From positions 36,447 through 100,446 of the forward strand of contig DASVPW010000041.1 in assembly GCA_036389455.1 (NCBI GenBank): a stretch of DNA of 64,000 bases, in the 5' to 3' direction. The position numbers and the translations under genes were made by a program. Positions 34,210-42,760 of this stretch are shown piece after piece (within the stretch, counting starts at the first letter, position 1; the number at the start of each line of letters is the position of its first letter). The notes beneath the pieces are model-generated. The model saw only the letters and a list, made by a program, of their open reading frames with translations. It was not told where the DNA came from and did not search any database. The DNA comes from JAJKJG01 sp036389455 (GTDB taxonomy: Bacteria; Pseudomonadota; Alphaproteobacteria; Rhizobiales; Beijerinckiaceae).

Positions 34210-37186
34210 GCTTTTCGGCGGCCGCGGGCGCCGACAGCGCGCGCTCGCTCTCGCGCACGGCGCGCAGGAGGGCGGCCGCGAGGGCAGGGGCCTCGACCGG
34301 CCCGTGCTCGCGCAACGACGCACGGGCGCGGTCGCAGGCCAAGACGCAGCCCACGATGCCGAGGTTCGCGGCGGCGCCCTTCAAGGTGTGCAGCGCCTGG
34401 CCCATCATCGCGAGGTCGCCGCTGTCGCATGCGCCGCGGAAGAGGTCGATGATCTGGCCCGCGTCCTGCCAGAAGCTCGCGACGAGCTCGGCGACCCCGT
34501 CGGCGCCCAGCTCCTCGGCGAGCCGCTGCAGCCGCCGGCGGTCGACCCAGGCCTCCGGCGCCGAGGGCGATGCGCGGGGACCCGCCTCGCGGACCATCGT
34601 CTGCGCGACGGCGCGCTCCAGCTTGCGCCGGTCCACCGGCTTCGTGATGAAGTCGTTCATGCCGGCCGCGAGGCACGCCTCCCGGTCGGACGCGAGGGCG
34701 TTCGCCGTCATGGCGACGATCGGGACGCCTGCCGCGGGGCCGTCCATCGCCCGGATGGCGCGCGTCGCCTCGAGCCCGTCCATCTGCGGCATCTGCATGT
34801 CCATGAGGACGAGGTCGTAGGCTTTCTCCTTCACCCGCCGAACGGCCTCGAGCCCGTTCGAGGCGAGGTCCGCCGCATGGCCCATCCCGGCCAGGATGCC
34901 GGTGGCGACGCGCTGGTTGACGCGGTTGTCCTCGACCACGAGCACCTTGAGGGATGCGGCGGCGGGCGCGGCGGGCTCCGCCGAGCCGGGGCTTGCTAGG
35001 GGAACGGCCTCGTCGAGCGGGACCTCGAACCAGAACAGGCTGCCACTGCCCTCCTGGCTCTGGACGCCGATGGTCCCGCCCATGGCGTCGACGATCTTCT
35101 TCGAGATCGCGAGCCCGAGGCCGGTTCCGCCGAACCGGCGCGTGATCGAAGCCTCGACCTGGCTGAACTCCCGGAACAGGCGGTCCTGCGCCTCCGGCGG
35201 AATGCCGATCCCGGTGTCCTTCACCTCGAAGCGCAGCCGGCGCCCGGCCCGCCCGCATCGGCTCAGGGTCACGACGACCGAGCCCCGCCTCGTGAACTTG
35301 ACGGCATTCCCCACGAGATTGAGGAGGACCTGCCGCAGCCGGGCAGGATCGCCGCGAACCCTCCCGGGCAGATCGGGCGCGGCCGCGAGAACGGTCGCGA
35401 TCCCTTTCTCGCGGGCGCTCGCCTCGACGATGCCGAGCACCGACTTCACGATCTGCGCCGGATCGAACTCCGCGTCCTCGAACGTCATCAGCCCGGCTTC
35501 GAGCTTCGAGAAGTCGAGCACGTCGTTGATGATCGCGAGCAGCGCGTCGCTGCAGTGCCGGATCGTCTCGGCGCATTCGCGCTGCTCGTCCGAGAGCCCG
35601 GTCTCGAGCAGCAGGCCGGCCATGCCGACGACCCCGTTCAGGGGCGTGCGGATCTCGTGGCTCATGGTGGCGAGGAAGGCCGACTTCGCCCGGTTGCCCG
35701 CCTCGGCGGCGTCCTTGGCCCGGGCGAGCTCCTCCTCGGCGCGGCGATGGTCGGTGATGTCGGTGTAGGTCCTGACCCATCCGCCGGCCGGCAGCGCGAT
35801 CGTGCGGATCTCGAGCGTCGTGCCGTTCGGACGCTGGCGGGTGTAGACCTCCGGCATGGCCGTCGGGTCGGCGTTCCTCAGCTGCGCCCGCAGCTCTTCG
35901 TCGGAAATCATCCGCCCGCCGGGCCCGAACTCCTCGGCCGCCCACTGCCAGCGGGCGATCTCCTTGAAGCCCACGCGCCGCTCGAAGAACTCGTCCGGGA
36001 AGCCGAGGAGCTCCTTCAGGCGGCGGTTCATCACCGCGACCGTGAGGTCCGGCGCGATCATCATGATGCCCTGGGCCATGTTCTCGAAGGTGGCCTCGAG
36101 CACGGCCGACTTCTCCGCCGAGCGCGCCTCGCTCGCCTTGAGGGCCTCGACCGCCTGCTGGCGGGCGGTGACGTCGGTGTAGACGCGGGTGTGCCCGCCG
36201 TCCGCGAGTCTGATCGTGCGGACCTCGAACTGGTCGCCGTTCGGACGCGTGCGGTAGTAGATCGGCGGCGTTCGGGAAAGGTCTCCGCTGCCGCCGCATT
36301 CGCGCAGCACCCACTCGAGGATGCTCGGATCGCCCGGGTCGCCGAATTCGCCGAGCTCGAACTGCCAGCGGATGACCTGCTGCGGCGTCTGTCCGACGGC
36401 GCTCATGCCCTCCGGGAGGCCGAGGAACTCCAGTCCCTTGCGGTTGATGATCTTCACCCGGTTGTCCGGGCCGACCATGATGATGCCCTCGTTCATGCTG
36501 TCGAGGGTGGCCGCCAACATGGCGGACTTCTCGGCGTGGAGCGCCTCGCTTTGCCGCAGCGCCTCCTCGGCCTCGTGCCGGTCGGAGACGTCGTGGATGA
36601 CGCCGCGGGAGCCGGTGAAGCGTCCACTCCCGTCGTAGGCGAGCTTCGCCGAGACCTCGACGCGCACCTCCCGGCGGTCGGGCCGGACGAGGCGCATCTC
36701 GAGCCTGACCGAGTCCCGGCGGACCTGGACGTGACGCCTGAGGATTTCCGGGGAGCGGTCCTCCGGATGGAGCCAGTCCCGGTAGGGACGGCCGAGGCTC
36801 TCGGCCACCGGCACGCCCATGAGCCGCTCCCAGGCCGGGCCGAGAAAGGTCCAGCGGCCGGTCTCGTCCGCGGTGTAGACGACCTCCTGCAGGTCGGCGA
36901 TGAGGTCGCGGTAGCGTGCCTCGCTCCGGCGCACGGCCTCGTCGGCGCGGGCGAGCTTGCGCCCGTGGTTCAGAAGGTACCAGATCAGGAGAATGGCGAG
37001 CGCCGTCACCCCGCCCATCACGGCGAGCGCGTAGCTCTCATCGAGGCTCGAGCCGACCCAGCCCCAGCCGAGCGCCAGCATGAGTGCGCCGAAGCCGACG
37101 ATGCCCTGCTTGAGGCGGCGCGACGTCGCCCACGCATCGGTGCTGCGCCACTCCCGGAAGCCCGACCGGAGCCGCGCGAGCGTCAT
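34184..37186 (-). CDS. Hybrid sensor histidine kinase with PAS domains, receiver and HPt
   Basis: 1000 residues. Two N-terminal membrane helices (about 28-72) are followed by a PAS domain (about 90-205) and two related PAS/PAS_7 domains (about 225-345 and 360-475). HisKA has phospho-acceptor His510 (MSHEIRTPLNG); the HATPase carries DTGIGI and FGGTGLGLAI; the receiver has phospho-Asp796 (LMDMQMP); the C-terminal HPt has His933 (HTLKGAAANLG). All phosphorelay residues are intact. The short gap to the HD-GYP regulator gene (24 bp, same strand) suggests they form one signalling unit, with c-di-GMP breakdown as output. No periplasmic sensor of size is present, so sensing is probably via PAS. Confidence 0.93.
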   Translation of the reverse strand: MTLARLRSGFREWRSTDAWATSRRLKQGIVGFGALMLALGWGWVGSSLDESYALAVMGGVTALAILLIWYLLNHGRKLARADEAVRRSEARYRDLIADLQEVVYTADETGRWTFLGPAWERLMGVPVAESLGRPYRDWLHPEDRSPEILRRHVQVRRDSVRLEMRLVRPDRREVRVEVSAKLAYDGSGRFTGSRGVIHDVSDRHEAEEALRQSEALHAEKSAMLAATLDSMNEGIIMVGPDNRVKIINRKGLEFLGLPEGMSAVGQTPQQVIRWQFELGEFGDPGDPSILEWVLRECGGSGDLSRTPPIYYRTRPNGDQFEVRTIRLADGGHTRVYTDVTARQQAVEALKASEARSAEKSAVLEATFENMAQGIMMIAPDLTVAVMNRRLKELLGFPDEFFERRVGFKEIARWQWAAEEFGPGGRMISDEELRAQLRNADPTAMPEVYTRQRPNGTTLEIRTIALPAGGWVRTYTDITDHRRAEEELARAKDAAEAGNRAKSAFLATMSHEIRTPLNGVVGMAGLLLETGLSDEQRECAETIRHCSDALLAIINDVLDFSKLEAGLMTFEDAEFDPAQIVKSVLGIVEASAREKGIATVLAAAPDLPGRVRGDPARLRQVLLNLVGNAVKFTRRGSVVVTLSRCGRAGRRLRFEVKDTGIGIPPEAQDRLFREFSQVEASITRRFGGTGLGLAISKKIVDAMGGTIGVQSQEGSGSLFWFEVPLDEAVPLASPGSAEPAAPAAASLKVLVVEDNRVNQRVATGILAGMGHAADLASNGLEAVRRVKEKAYDLVLMDMQMPQMDGLEATRAIRAMDGPAAGVPIVAMTANALASDREACLAAGMNDFITKPVDRRKLERAVAQTMVREAGPRASPSAPEAWVDRRRLQRLAEELGADGVAELVASFWQDAGQIIDLFRGACDSGDLAMMGQALHTLKGAAANLGIVGCVLACDRARASLREHGPVEAPALAAALLRAVRESERALSAPAAAEKPRRRRARR

Positions 37187-37210
37187 CCCCTTCTCCCGGC
37201 CGGCAAGGGA

Positions 37211-38260
37211 CTAGGCGACCGCGGTCAGGGGCCGGGGCTCGGCCCCGTAGAGGGCGACCACGTCGCTCCAGCGCGCGACCAGGGCGCGGACGCATTGCGG
37301 ATCGAACTGCGTGCCGGCGTTCTCGATCAGGTAGGCCTTGATCCTGTCGAGGCTCCAGGCGGGCTTGTAGGGCCGCTCCGAGGCGAGCGCGTCGCAGACG
37401 TCGGCGACGGCCGCGATCCGGCCGCTTAAGGGGATCGCCTCGGCGGCGAGCCGGCGCGGATACCCCTTGCCGTCGAAGCGCTCGTGATGGGACAGCGCCA
37501 TCTCGGCCGCAAGGCGGATGAGGTCGGAATTGCTGCCGTCCAGGATCCGAAAGCCGTATTCGGCATGCCGCTCCATCTCCCGGCGCTCCTCGGGATCGAG
37601 GCGGCCGGGCTTGAGCAGGATCGCGTCGGAGATGCCGATCTTGCCGACGTCGTGCATCGGCGCCGCGAGATAGATGGTGCGGGCAGTGTCGCGGTCGAGG
37701 CCGAGCCCTTCCGCGATGGTGCGGCACAAGCTCGCCATCCGCAGGATGTGGTCGCCGGTGCCGTCGTCGCGCTGCTCGGCGGCGCGGGACAGCCGCAGGA
37801 TGATCTCCTCCTCGCGGGCGCCGAGCGCCGCGGTGGCCTTCGCGACCTCTGCGGCGAGCGAGCAGGCCTGTTCGCGCAGCCGGTTCTGCGCCTCGCGCAG
37901 CCGCAGCAGGTTCCTGGCCCGGGACAGGAACTCGACGGCCTCGATCGGCTTCGTCAGGAAGTCGGTTGCGCCGGCCTCGAGGGCGGCGTGGAGGATCGCT
38001 CGCTCGTCGGCGGTCGTGATCATGATGATCGGCACGTCCTCGCCGCTCGGGAAGGAGCGGAAGCGGCGCACGAAGGAGATGCCGTCGACTCCCGGCATCA
38101 TGTAGTCGACGAGGACGAGATCGATGGCCGCGGTGGAGGCGGCGACCAGCGCCTGGAGGGGGTCTGCGAAGGCCAGCGGCACGCAGCCCTCGATCTTCTC
38201 GACGAGCTTGCGCAGGAGAATAAGGTTGGTCTGATTATCGTCGACGATCAAAACGTGCAT
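37211..38260 (-). CDS. Response regulator with HD-GYP c-di-GMP phosphodiesterase output
   Basis: 349 residues, RpfG-like. The receiver (1-120) has VDDNQTN, phospho-acceptor Asp in LVLVDYMMPG and Lys in LTKPIEA; a coiled linker follows. The HD-GYP domain (about 160-335) shows HILRM, the metal-binding MHDVGKIGI, and HHERFDGKGYP with the GYP motif. Such enzymes hydrolyse c-di-GMP to pGpG or GMP. It is encoded upstream of the hybrid kinase on the same strand, a probable cognate pair. CGGAGAG precedes the ATG. It lies 1.2 kb from the exopolysaccharide locus, whose output c-di-GMP often controls. Confidence 0.93.
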   Translation of the reverse strand: MHVLIVDDNQTNLILLRKLVEKIEGCVPLAFADPLQALVAASTAAIDLVLVDYMMPGVDGISFVRRFRSFPSGEDVPIIMITTADERAILHAALEAGATDFLTKPIEAVEFLSRARNLLRLREAQNRLREQACSLAAEVAKATAALGAREEEIILRLSRAAEQRDDGTGDHILRMASLCRTIAEGLGLDRDTARTIYLAAPMHDVGKIGISDAILLKPGRLDPEERREMERHAEYGFRILDGSNSDLIRLAAEMALSHHERFDGKGYPRRLAAEAIPLSGRIAAVADVCDALASERPYKPAWSLDRIKAYLIENAGTQFDPQCVRALVARWSDVVALYGAEPRPLTAVA

Positions 38261-38376
38261 TCGCGCTCTCCGATGACGCAGAATTGCACATTAGTCGTTG
38301 ACGCCCTGTAAAGGCTGCTGGCCGGGCCGCCCGGCGGCGGAGCGCGTCAATCGATGATTTTTTGTTGGCAGCTGGG

Positions 38377-38598
38377 TCAGATCGCCTCTCGGCGGCCCGG
38401 CACCGGACCGTCCGGAACTTGGTAGAGGCATTTGAACTCGGCGAGGCTGAAATAGGCTGCTTCCGCCTCGTGCTTGCCGTCGAGGAGATGGCTCTCGAAG
38501 GCCTGCAGGCATTCCTCCTCGAGGCCGAGCTCGCCGGCGCGCTTCGCGACGGCGTCGCGCCAAGTTTCGTGGATCTTGCGTTTGACGACAAGCGGCAT
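38377..38598 (-). CDS. Small EcfG-controlled protein of unknown function
   Basis: 73 residues from ATG 38598 (MPLVVKRKIHETWRDAV). The sequence is helical and charged (AKRAGELGLEEECLQAF, then KHEAEAAYFSLAEFKCLY) with no signal peptide and no family I recognise. An ATG at 38628 would lie at or before the predicted transcript start of the EcfG promoter at 38654-38630, so the later ATG is preferred. The perfect promoter marks it as a general-stress protein. Confidence 0.7.
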   Translation of the reverse strand: MPLVVKRKIHETWRDAVAKRAGELGLEEECLQAFESHLLDGKHEAEAAYFSLAEFKCLYQVPDGPVPGRREAI

Positions 38599-38629
38599 GG
38601 TGAGATCGCGTCCCCGAGGCCTCGACATC

Positions 38630-38654
38630 AACGAGGCGGCCTCGCGGTCGTTCC
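38630..38654 (-). promoter_or_regulatory. EcfG general-stress promoter of the 73-aa gene
   Basis: On the minus strand GGAAC (38654-38650) and CGTT (38633-38630) are 16 bp apart, a perfect match to GGAAC-N16/17-CGTT. The predicted transcript start near 38623 leaves about 25 bases before the ATG at 38598. This is independent of the nepR promoter at 31.9 kb. Confidence 0.82.
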
Positions 38655-38811
38655 CCAGGATGCCGCAAGGTCAACCCGTCTTTAAGCCGCTCCGGAAGGC
38701 CCGTGAAGCCCTGTGCGGCGTCGCACCGCGGACCGCGGAGCGCCGTGGCAACCTCTTTCCACGGTCGGGCGGACAAGACGGCCCCGGCCACCGGATCCAA
38801 GGGAGACTGCC

Positions 38812-39102
38812 ATGACCTTCTCGACCAAGACCCTCGCCTCCGCCCTCGCCGCGCTCACCCTCGGCGGCGCGGTCCTCGCCACTTCCGCTCCGGCTGAGGC
38901 CGGCTGGGGCTACCGCCATCGCGGCTACGGCGGGGCCGTCGCCGCCGGCGTGATCGGCGGCTTGGCGATCGGCGCGATCGCGGCCTCGAGCCGCCCGGCC
39001 TACGCCGAGCCGGTCTACGAGACCGAATGCTATGTCGTGAAGCGCCGCTTCGTGAACGCCTGGGGCGAGATGATCGTCCGGCGCGAGCAGGTCTGCGAAT
39101 AA
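38812..39102 (+). CDS. Small secreted Gly-rich protein
   Basis: 96 residues. The signal peptide (1-30, ...SAPAEA) is followed by an aromatic/Gly segment WGYRHRGYGG, a hydrophobic glycine-zipper stretch AAGVIGGLAIGAIAAS, and the C-terminal ECYVVKRRFVNAWGEMIVRREQVCE with two Cys. This design is common in Methylobacterium-like genomes; the role is unknown. GGGAG six bases before the ATG at 38812 fixes the start. Confidence 0.75.
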   Translation: MTFSTKTLASALAALTLGGAVLATSAPAEAGWGYRHRGYGGAVAAGVIGGLAIGAIAASSRPAYAEPVYETECYVVKRRFVNAWGEMIVRREQVCE

Positions 39103-39260
39103 GGTTTCAGCCTAGCGAAGGCGGGACGCGGACTTCCGAAGATTCACGGCGTCCTCCTGTGAACGGCCTCGCCTCGCGGCGGGGCCGTTCCCCGTCGCGG
39201 GGTCGAAACTCTCCATCGGCGGGCGCGTTGTCGTGCCATCGAGACCCGGAGGGACGAGCC

Positions 39261-39455
39261 ATGGCCGGCGAGCGCAAGACCGACAAGCCCCAATCCGGAA
39301 GAAGGCTCAACCCCGGCGATCAGGCGGCGCCCGGGACGCCGGGCACCGGCGAGAACACCTGTCCGGATTGCGGCGGCAGCGGCAAGGTCAATGCGAAGCC
39401 CTGCCCGACCTGCGGCGGCAGCGGCAAGGTCATCGAGGGAATCTCCGGCGGGTAG
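39261..39455 (+). CDS. Small DnaJ-type zinc-finger protein
   Basis: 64 residues with two CxxCGGSGKV units (CPDCGGSGKV and CPTCGGSGKV) separated by six residues, the CxxCxGxG pattern of the DnaJ central zinc finger, which together can bind one Zn. The N-terminal half is polar and probably disordered. Stand-alone proteins of this type are widespread but uncharacterised; a chaperone-linked or RNA-associated role is only a guess. GGAGG lies eight bases before the ATG at 39261. Confidence 0.8.
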   Translation: MAGERKTDKPQSGRRLNPGDQAAPGTPGTGENTCPDCGGSGKVNAKPCPTCGGSGKVIEGISGG

Positions 39456-39460
39456 CCGGC

Positions 39461-40783
39461 TCAAGCCTGCTGCGGCGCAGGGCTTGCGGCGGCCCGGGGC
39501 CTACCGGCGCCGAGCCATTTCACACGCGCGGCCTCGAGGCCCCAGACCATCCCGAACAGCAGGAAGACGTGGCGCCAGTGGTCCACGTCGATCTGGAGCG
39601 CCTGCAGGAAGAAGATGAACAGGGCCGGCCAGGCGATCTGGGCCTCGCGCCGGAAAGGGGAGGGGGTCAGGCACAGGCGGAAGCCGACGAAGCCCGTCGC
39701 GAGCACGAGCCCGAGGAACGCGAAGCCGCCGAGCCAGCCGCCGTTGGCGAAGCCGCCGATGTAGGAATTGTGCGGCTCGAGCCCGAAGGTGCGGCGCCAG
39801 CGCAGGGGGCCTAAGCCATTCGGCCGCTCGATCAGCATGGGGATGCCGCGCATCTGGTTGCCGAAGCGGCCGGTGACGCCCTCGTCGTAGTCCTTCGTGA
39901 CCTGGACGCGGTCCTCGACGCGCTCGGCGATGTCGTCGACGGTGAGCGCGGCAGCGACCGCGACGGCGCCGGCCGCAACCGTCGCGAAGGTCAACATCAC
40001 AATCCGCCGGCGCAGGCGCGCCGAGGCGCTCGTGCGGTGCATGAGCCAGACCATCGTGGCGGCGGCGATCACGGTCGCGGCCCAGGAGCCGCGGGAGAAG
40101 GACAGGAAGATGCCGGCCGCGACGAGGACGAGCGCCGCCGCGGCCAGCAGCGGGAAGCGCGAGCGCCCGCCGATCAGGTTGTGCATGAGGTAGAGGGCGC
40201 CCGGGATGAGGAAGGAGCCGAGCACGTTCGGGTCCTCGAACACGCCGGCGGCGCGCCCGTCCATCTTGAACAGCACGCCTTCGCCGAGGAGGTCGAAGTA
40301 GCTCGCGATGCCGGCGAGCGCCGCGAACAGGCAGCTCGCGAGGTAGGCCTTCAGCGCGAGCTCCACCCGCCGCGCGGTGTCGTCGGCGAAGAACATGGCG
40401 AAGAAGATCGCGGTCACCATCAGGTAGGCGGACTGGTAGCTCCACTCGACCGGCCGCGGCTCGTCGAAATAGGGCAGGAGCGCGATCAGGAGCCCGAAGT
40501 GGTAGACGAGCAGCAGCGCCACGAAGACGACGGACGAGCGGTGCAGCCGGATGCCGAGCGCGAACCACAGCGCCATCGCCGGGATGGCGAAGAAGTCGTA
40601 GGGCGAGGGGCGCAGGAAGGTGAAGCAGATGAAGAAGATGTTGCAGGCGAGGAGAAGGTAGCCGAGCCCGTGCAGCGCCGCGATGAGCGGGATGCCGCGG
40701 CGGGCCCTCACCCGGTCGCGCCGGCAGCGCGACTCGGCCTCTCCCGCAAGCGGGAGAGGCGATACGGCCGCGCCCGCGGACAT
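39461..40783 (-). CDS. O-antigen/EPS polymerase-like membrane protein (Wzy/WaaL superfamily)
   Basis: 440 residues with about ten transmembrane helices and a large periplasmic loop before the last ones (FGLEPHNSYIGGFANGGWLG), whose Pro-His-Asn-x-Tyr motif is typical of O-antigen ligase/polymerase proteins. It probably polymerises the repeat units made by the adjacent glycosylphosphotransferase and GT4. The N-terminal segment SPLPLAGEAESRCRRDRVR is encoded by a palindromic repeat (40706-40760) and is not native to the family. A GTG at 40711 would avoid it, but AGGGGG before the ATG at 40783 supports the longer form. It is 12 bp downstream of the glycosylphosphotransferase gene, clearly an operon. 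Confidence 0.85.
   Translation of the reverse strand: MSAGAAVSPLPLAGEAESRCRRDRVRARRGIPLIAALHGLGYLLLACNIFFICFTFLRPSPYDFFAIPAMALWFALGIRLHRSSVVFVALLLVYHFGLLIALLPYFDEPRPVEWSYQSAYLMVTAIFFAMFFADDTARRVELALKAYLASCLFAALAGIASYFDLLGEGVLFKMDGRAAGVFEDPNVLGSFLIPGALYLMHNLIGGRSRFPLLAAAALVLVAAGIFLSFSRGSWAATVIAAATMVWLMHRTSASARLRRRIVMLTFATVAAGAVAVAAALTVDDIAERVEDRVQVTKDYDEGVTGRFGNQMRGIPMLIERPNGLGPLRWRRTFGLEPHNSYIGGFANGGWLGGFAFLGLVLATGFVGFRLCLTPSPFRREAQIAWPALFIFFLQALQIDVDHWRHVFLLFGMVWGLEAARVKWLGAGRPRAAASPAPQQA
40706..40760. repeat. Palindromic element translated within the Wzy-like gene
   Basis: CCTCACCCGGTCGCG, GCGCGACTCGG, then a perfect 22-bp palindrome (40738-40759; arms CCTCTCCCGC and GCGGGAGAGG). The order CCTCACC...GGTCGCGC...CTCGGCCTCTCCC...GGGAGAGGC matches the element inside the heme A synthase gene (52547-52598). 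Here it falls in codons 8-26 of the membrane protein. Confidence 0.8.
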
Positions 40784-40795
40784 GCTCTCGTCCCC

Positions 40796-42337
40796 CTAGT
40801 ACGCGTTCTCCGACTTCATCAGCGCGAAGGGAGTCATCGCGACGATGTAGAAGTCGAAGAACACCGACCAGTTCTCGATGTAATAGAGGTCGAACTCGAC
40901 CCGGCGCTGGATCTTCTCCTCGGTGTCGGTCTCGCCGCGCCAGCCGTTGATCTGGGCCCAGCCGGTGATGCCGGGCTTGACCTTGTGGCGGGCGAAGTAG
41001 CCGTCGACGACCTGGTCGTAGAGGCGGTCCTCGGCCTTGGCGTGGAGCGCGTGCGGACGCGGCCCGACGAGCGAGAGGTCGCCCTTGAACACCACGTTGA
41101 AGAGCTGCGGCAATTCGTCGATCGAGGTCTTGCGGATGAAGCGCCCGACCCGCGTCACTCGCGGATCGTCCTTCGTCACGAGCTTCGCGGCGGTGGCGTC
41201 GAGCCGGTCCGCGTACATCGAGCGGAACTTGAACACCTCGATCAGCTCGTTGTTGAAGCCGTAGCGCTTCTGGCGGAAGAACACCGGCCCGCGCGAGTCG
41301 AGCTTCACGGCGACCGCCGTCGCGAGGAGGATCGGCGAGACGAGGACGAGCAGAGCCGCGCCGACGACCCGGTCGAACAGACCTTTCAGGACGAGGTCCC
41401 AGTCGGCGATCGGCCGGTCAAACACGTCGAGCACCGGCACGGAGCCGATGTAGGAGTAGCTGCGCGGGCGAAGCCTCAGCTTCGACGTGTGCGCCGAGAG
41501 GCGGATGTCGATCGGCAGCACCCAGAGTTTCGCCAGCATCTGCAGGATGCGCTTCTCGGCCGAGATCGGCAGGGTGAAGACGACGAGGTCGAGCTTGGTG
41601 CGCCGCGCGTACTCCACGAGGTCGTCGACCGAGCCCATCTTGGGATAGCCCGCGACCACGTCCGGCGAGCGCGCCTCGTCCCGATCGTCGAACAGGCCGA
41701 CGATGCGGATGCCGCTCTCGGGCTGGGCGTCGAGGGCCTTGATCATGGCCTCGGCGGCCTGCCCGCCGCCGACGATCGCGGTGCGGCGGTCGAAGCGCCC
41801 CGCGCGCGTGAGCGACGACACGGCGTAGGACAGGACCAGCCGCTCGAGGACGAGGGCGCCGGCGCCGAGGAGGTAGAGGCTCGCGAGCCAGACGCGGGAG
41901 AAGTTGCCGCCGATCTTGGCGAAGAACACCACCGTCAGGGCAATGAGGAGGACGAGGGACCAGCCGGCGAGAATCCGCAGGCCGAACAGGAAGAAGGCCC
42001 TGAAAGCCGATACGGCGTAGGCGCCGGCAGCCTGGAACACGAGCACGGTCAGGATCGCGAGCCCGATTACGGCGGTCGCATACGGCAGGTCGAAGGGAAC
42101 GACCTCGGCGAGGTAGACGTGGTGGACGAGAATACCGAGGCCGAGGACGATCGCGAACTCGATCAGCCGCACCGCGCCTTCGAGCACCACCGGCGAATAG
42201 CTCGGGCGCATGTCGACGTCGGCAACGCCCTCGGCCGTCGGTGTGCGAGGCTTGGGCCGCGGCGCCCGGGCGGCGCCGTTCTCCACCGCGGCGGCCGAGG
42301 CCGCCTGGATGAACTCGCGAATGTCGAACCCACTCAT
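40796..42337 (-). CDS. Undecaprenyl-phosphate hexose-1-phosphate transferase (WcaJ/PssY-like)
   Basis: 513 codons. The N-terminal region has about four helices and a CoA-binding/Rossmann-like domain (TAIVGGGQAAEAMIKAL). The C-terminal bacterial sugar-transferase domain has a membrane helix (GAALLVLVSPILLATAVAVKL), then GPVFFRQKRYG, KFRSMY, RKTSIDELPQLFNVV and SLVGPRPHA, ending PGITGWAQINGWRGETDT. These are the full signature of EPS polyprenyl glycosylphosphotransferases that load the first sugar phosphate, often glucose-1-P, onto undecaprenyl phosphate. ATG 42337 (MSGFDIREF) is chosen; an upstream in-frame start adds 18 residues. It is the first gene of the operon with the Wzy-like gene. Confidence 0.93.
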   Translation of the reverse strand: MSGFDIREFIQAASAAAVENGAARAPRPKPRTPTAEGVADVDMRPSYSPVVLEGAVRLIEFAIVLGLGILVHHVYLAEVVPFDLPYATAVIGLAILTVLVFQAAGAYAVSAFRAFFLFGLRILAGWSLVLLIALTVVFFAKIGGNFSRVWLASLYLLGAGALVLERLVLSYAVSSLTRAGRFDRRTAIVGGGQAAEAMIKALDAQPESGIRIVGLFDDRDEARSPDVVAGYPKMGSVDDLVEYARRTKLDLVVFTLPISAEKRILQMLAKLWVLPIDIRLSAHTSKLRLRPRSYSYIGSVPVLDVFDRPIADWDLVLKGLFDRVVGAALLVLVSPILLATAVAVKLDSRGPVFFRQKRYGFNNELIEVFKFRSMYADRLDATAAKLVTKDDPRVTRVGRFIRKTSIDELPQLFNVVFKGDLSLVGPRPHALHAKAEDRLYDQVVDGYFARHKVKPGITGWAQINGWRGETDTEEKIQRRVEFDLYYIENWSVFFDFYIVAMTPFALMKSENAY

Positions 42338-42496
42338 ACGCCACACACCCGTCCCGACGCGGTCCGTGCCGGCGATCCGATCGCCGCGCACGGCACGAGC
42401 CGCGCAGGAGCTTATGGCGGGAGGGTCTAGGAAGGTTTAACGTGGCGGAGCCCGACGGCCGCGCTTGAACGTTCGTCGTCGGAAGGACGTAAGCCG

Positions 42497-42736
42497 ATGC
42501 CCATCCCCGCTTCCCGAGACGCCGCGTCGCAGGACGACGGCGAGACGACCGTCACGATCCGGCTCTCTTCGTCCGATCTTGCGGCCCTGGATACCTGGAT
42601 CTCGGCTCAGAGCGGGCCGAGACCGGACCGCGCCGAAGCGATCCGCCGTATCCTCAACCGGGAGCTCGGCGCCTTCGACGAGCACGCCCGCGACGCCATC
42701 CGCGTGAGCGAGCTGAGCTCCAGGAACGACATCTGA
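42497..42736 (+). CDS. Ribbon-helix-helix (CopG/Arc-like) DNA-binding protein
   Basis: 79 residues. The segment TVTIRLSSSDLAALDTWI forms the beta strand and first helix, and RAEAIRRILNREL the second, as in RHH repressors. The N- and C-terminal tails are polar. No toxin gene adjoins it, so it is more likely a transcription factor of the surrounding exopolysaccharide genes than an antitoxin, though this is inference. GGAAGGA precedes the ATG at 42497. It is the only + gene between two minus-strand EPS genes. Confidence 0.8.
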   Translation: MPIPASRDAASQDDGETTVTIRLSSSDLAALDTWISAQSGPRPDRAEAIRRILNRELGAFDEHARDAIRVSELSSRNDI

Positions 42737-42760
42737 AAGGGCAGGCTGGACCGGGCTTGC

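Noticed and set aside
42497..42736. Toxin-antitoxin pair with the RHH protein as antitoxin
   Set aside because: No small toxin-like gene adjoins it on the same strand; both neighbours are exopolysaccharide genes on the other strand.
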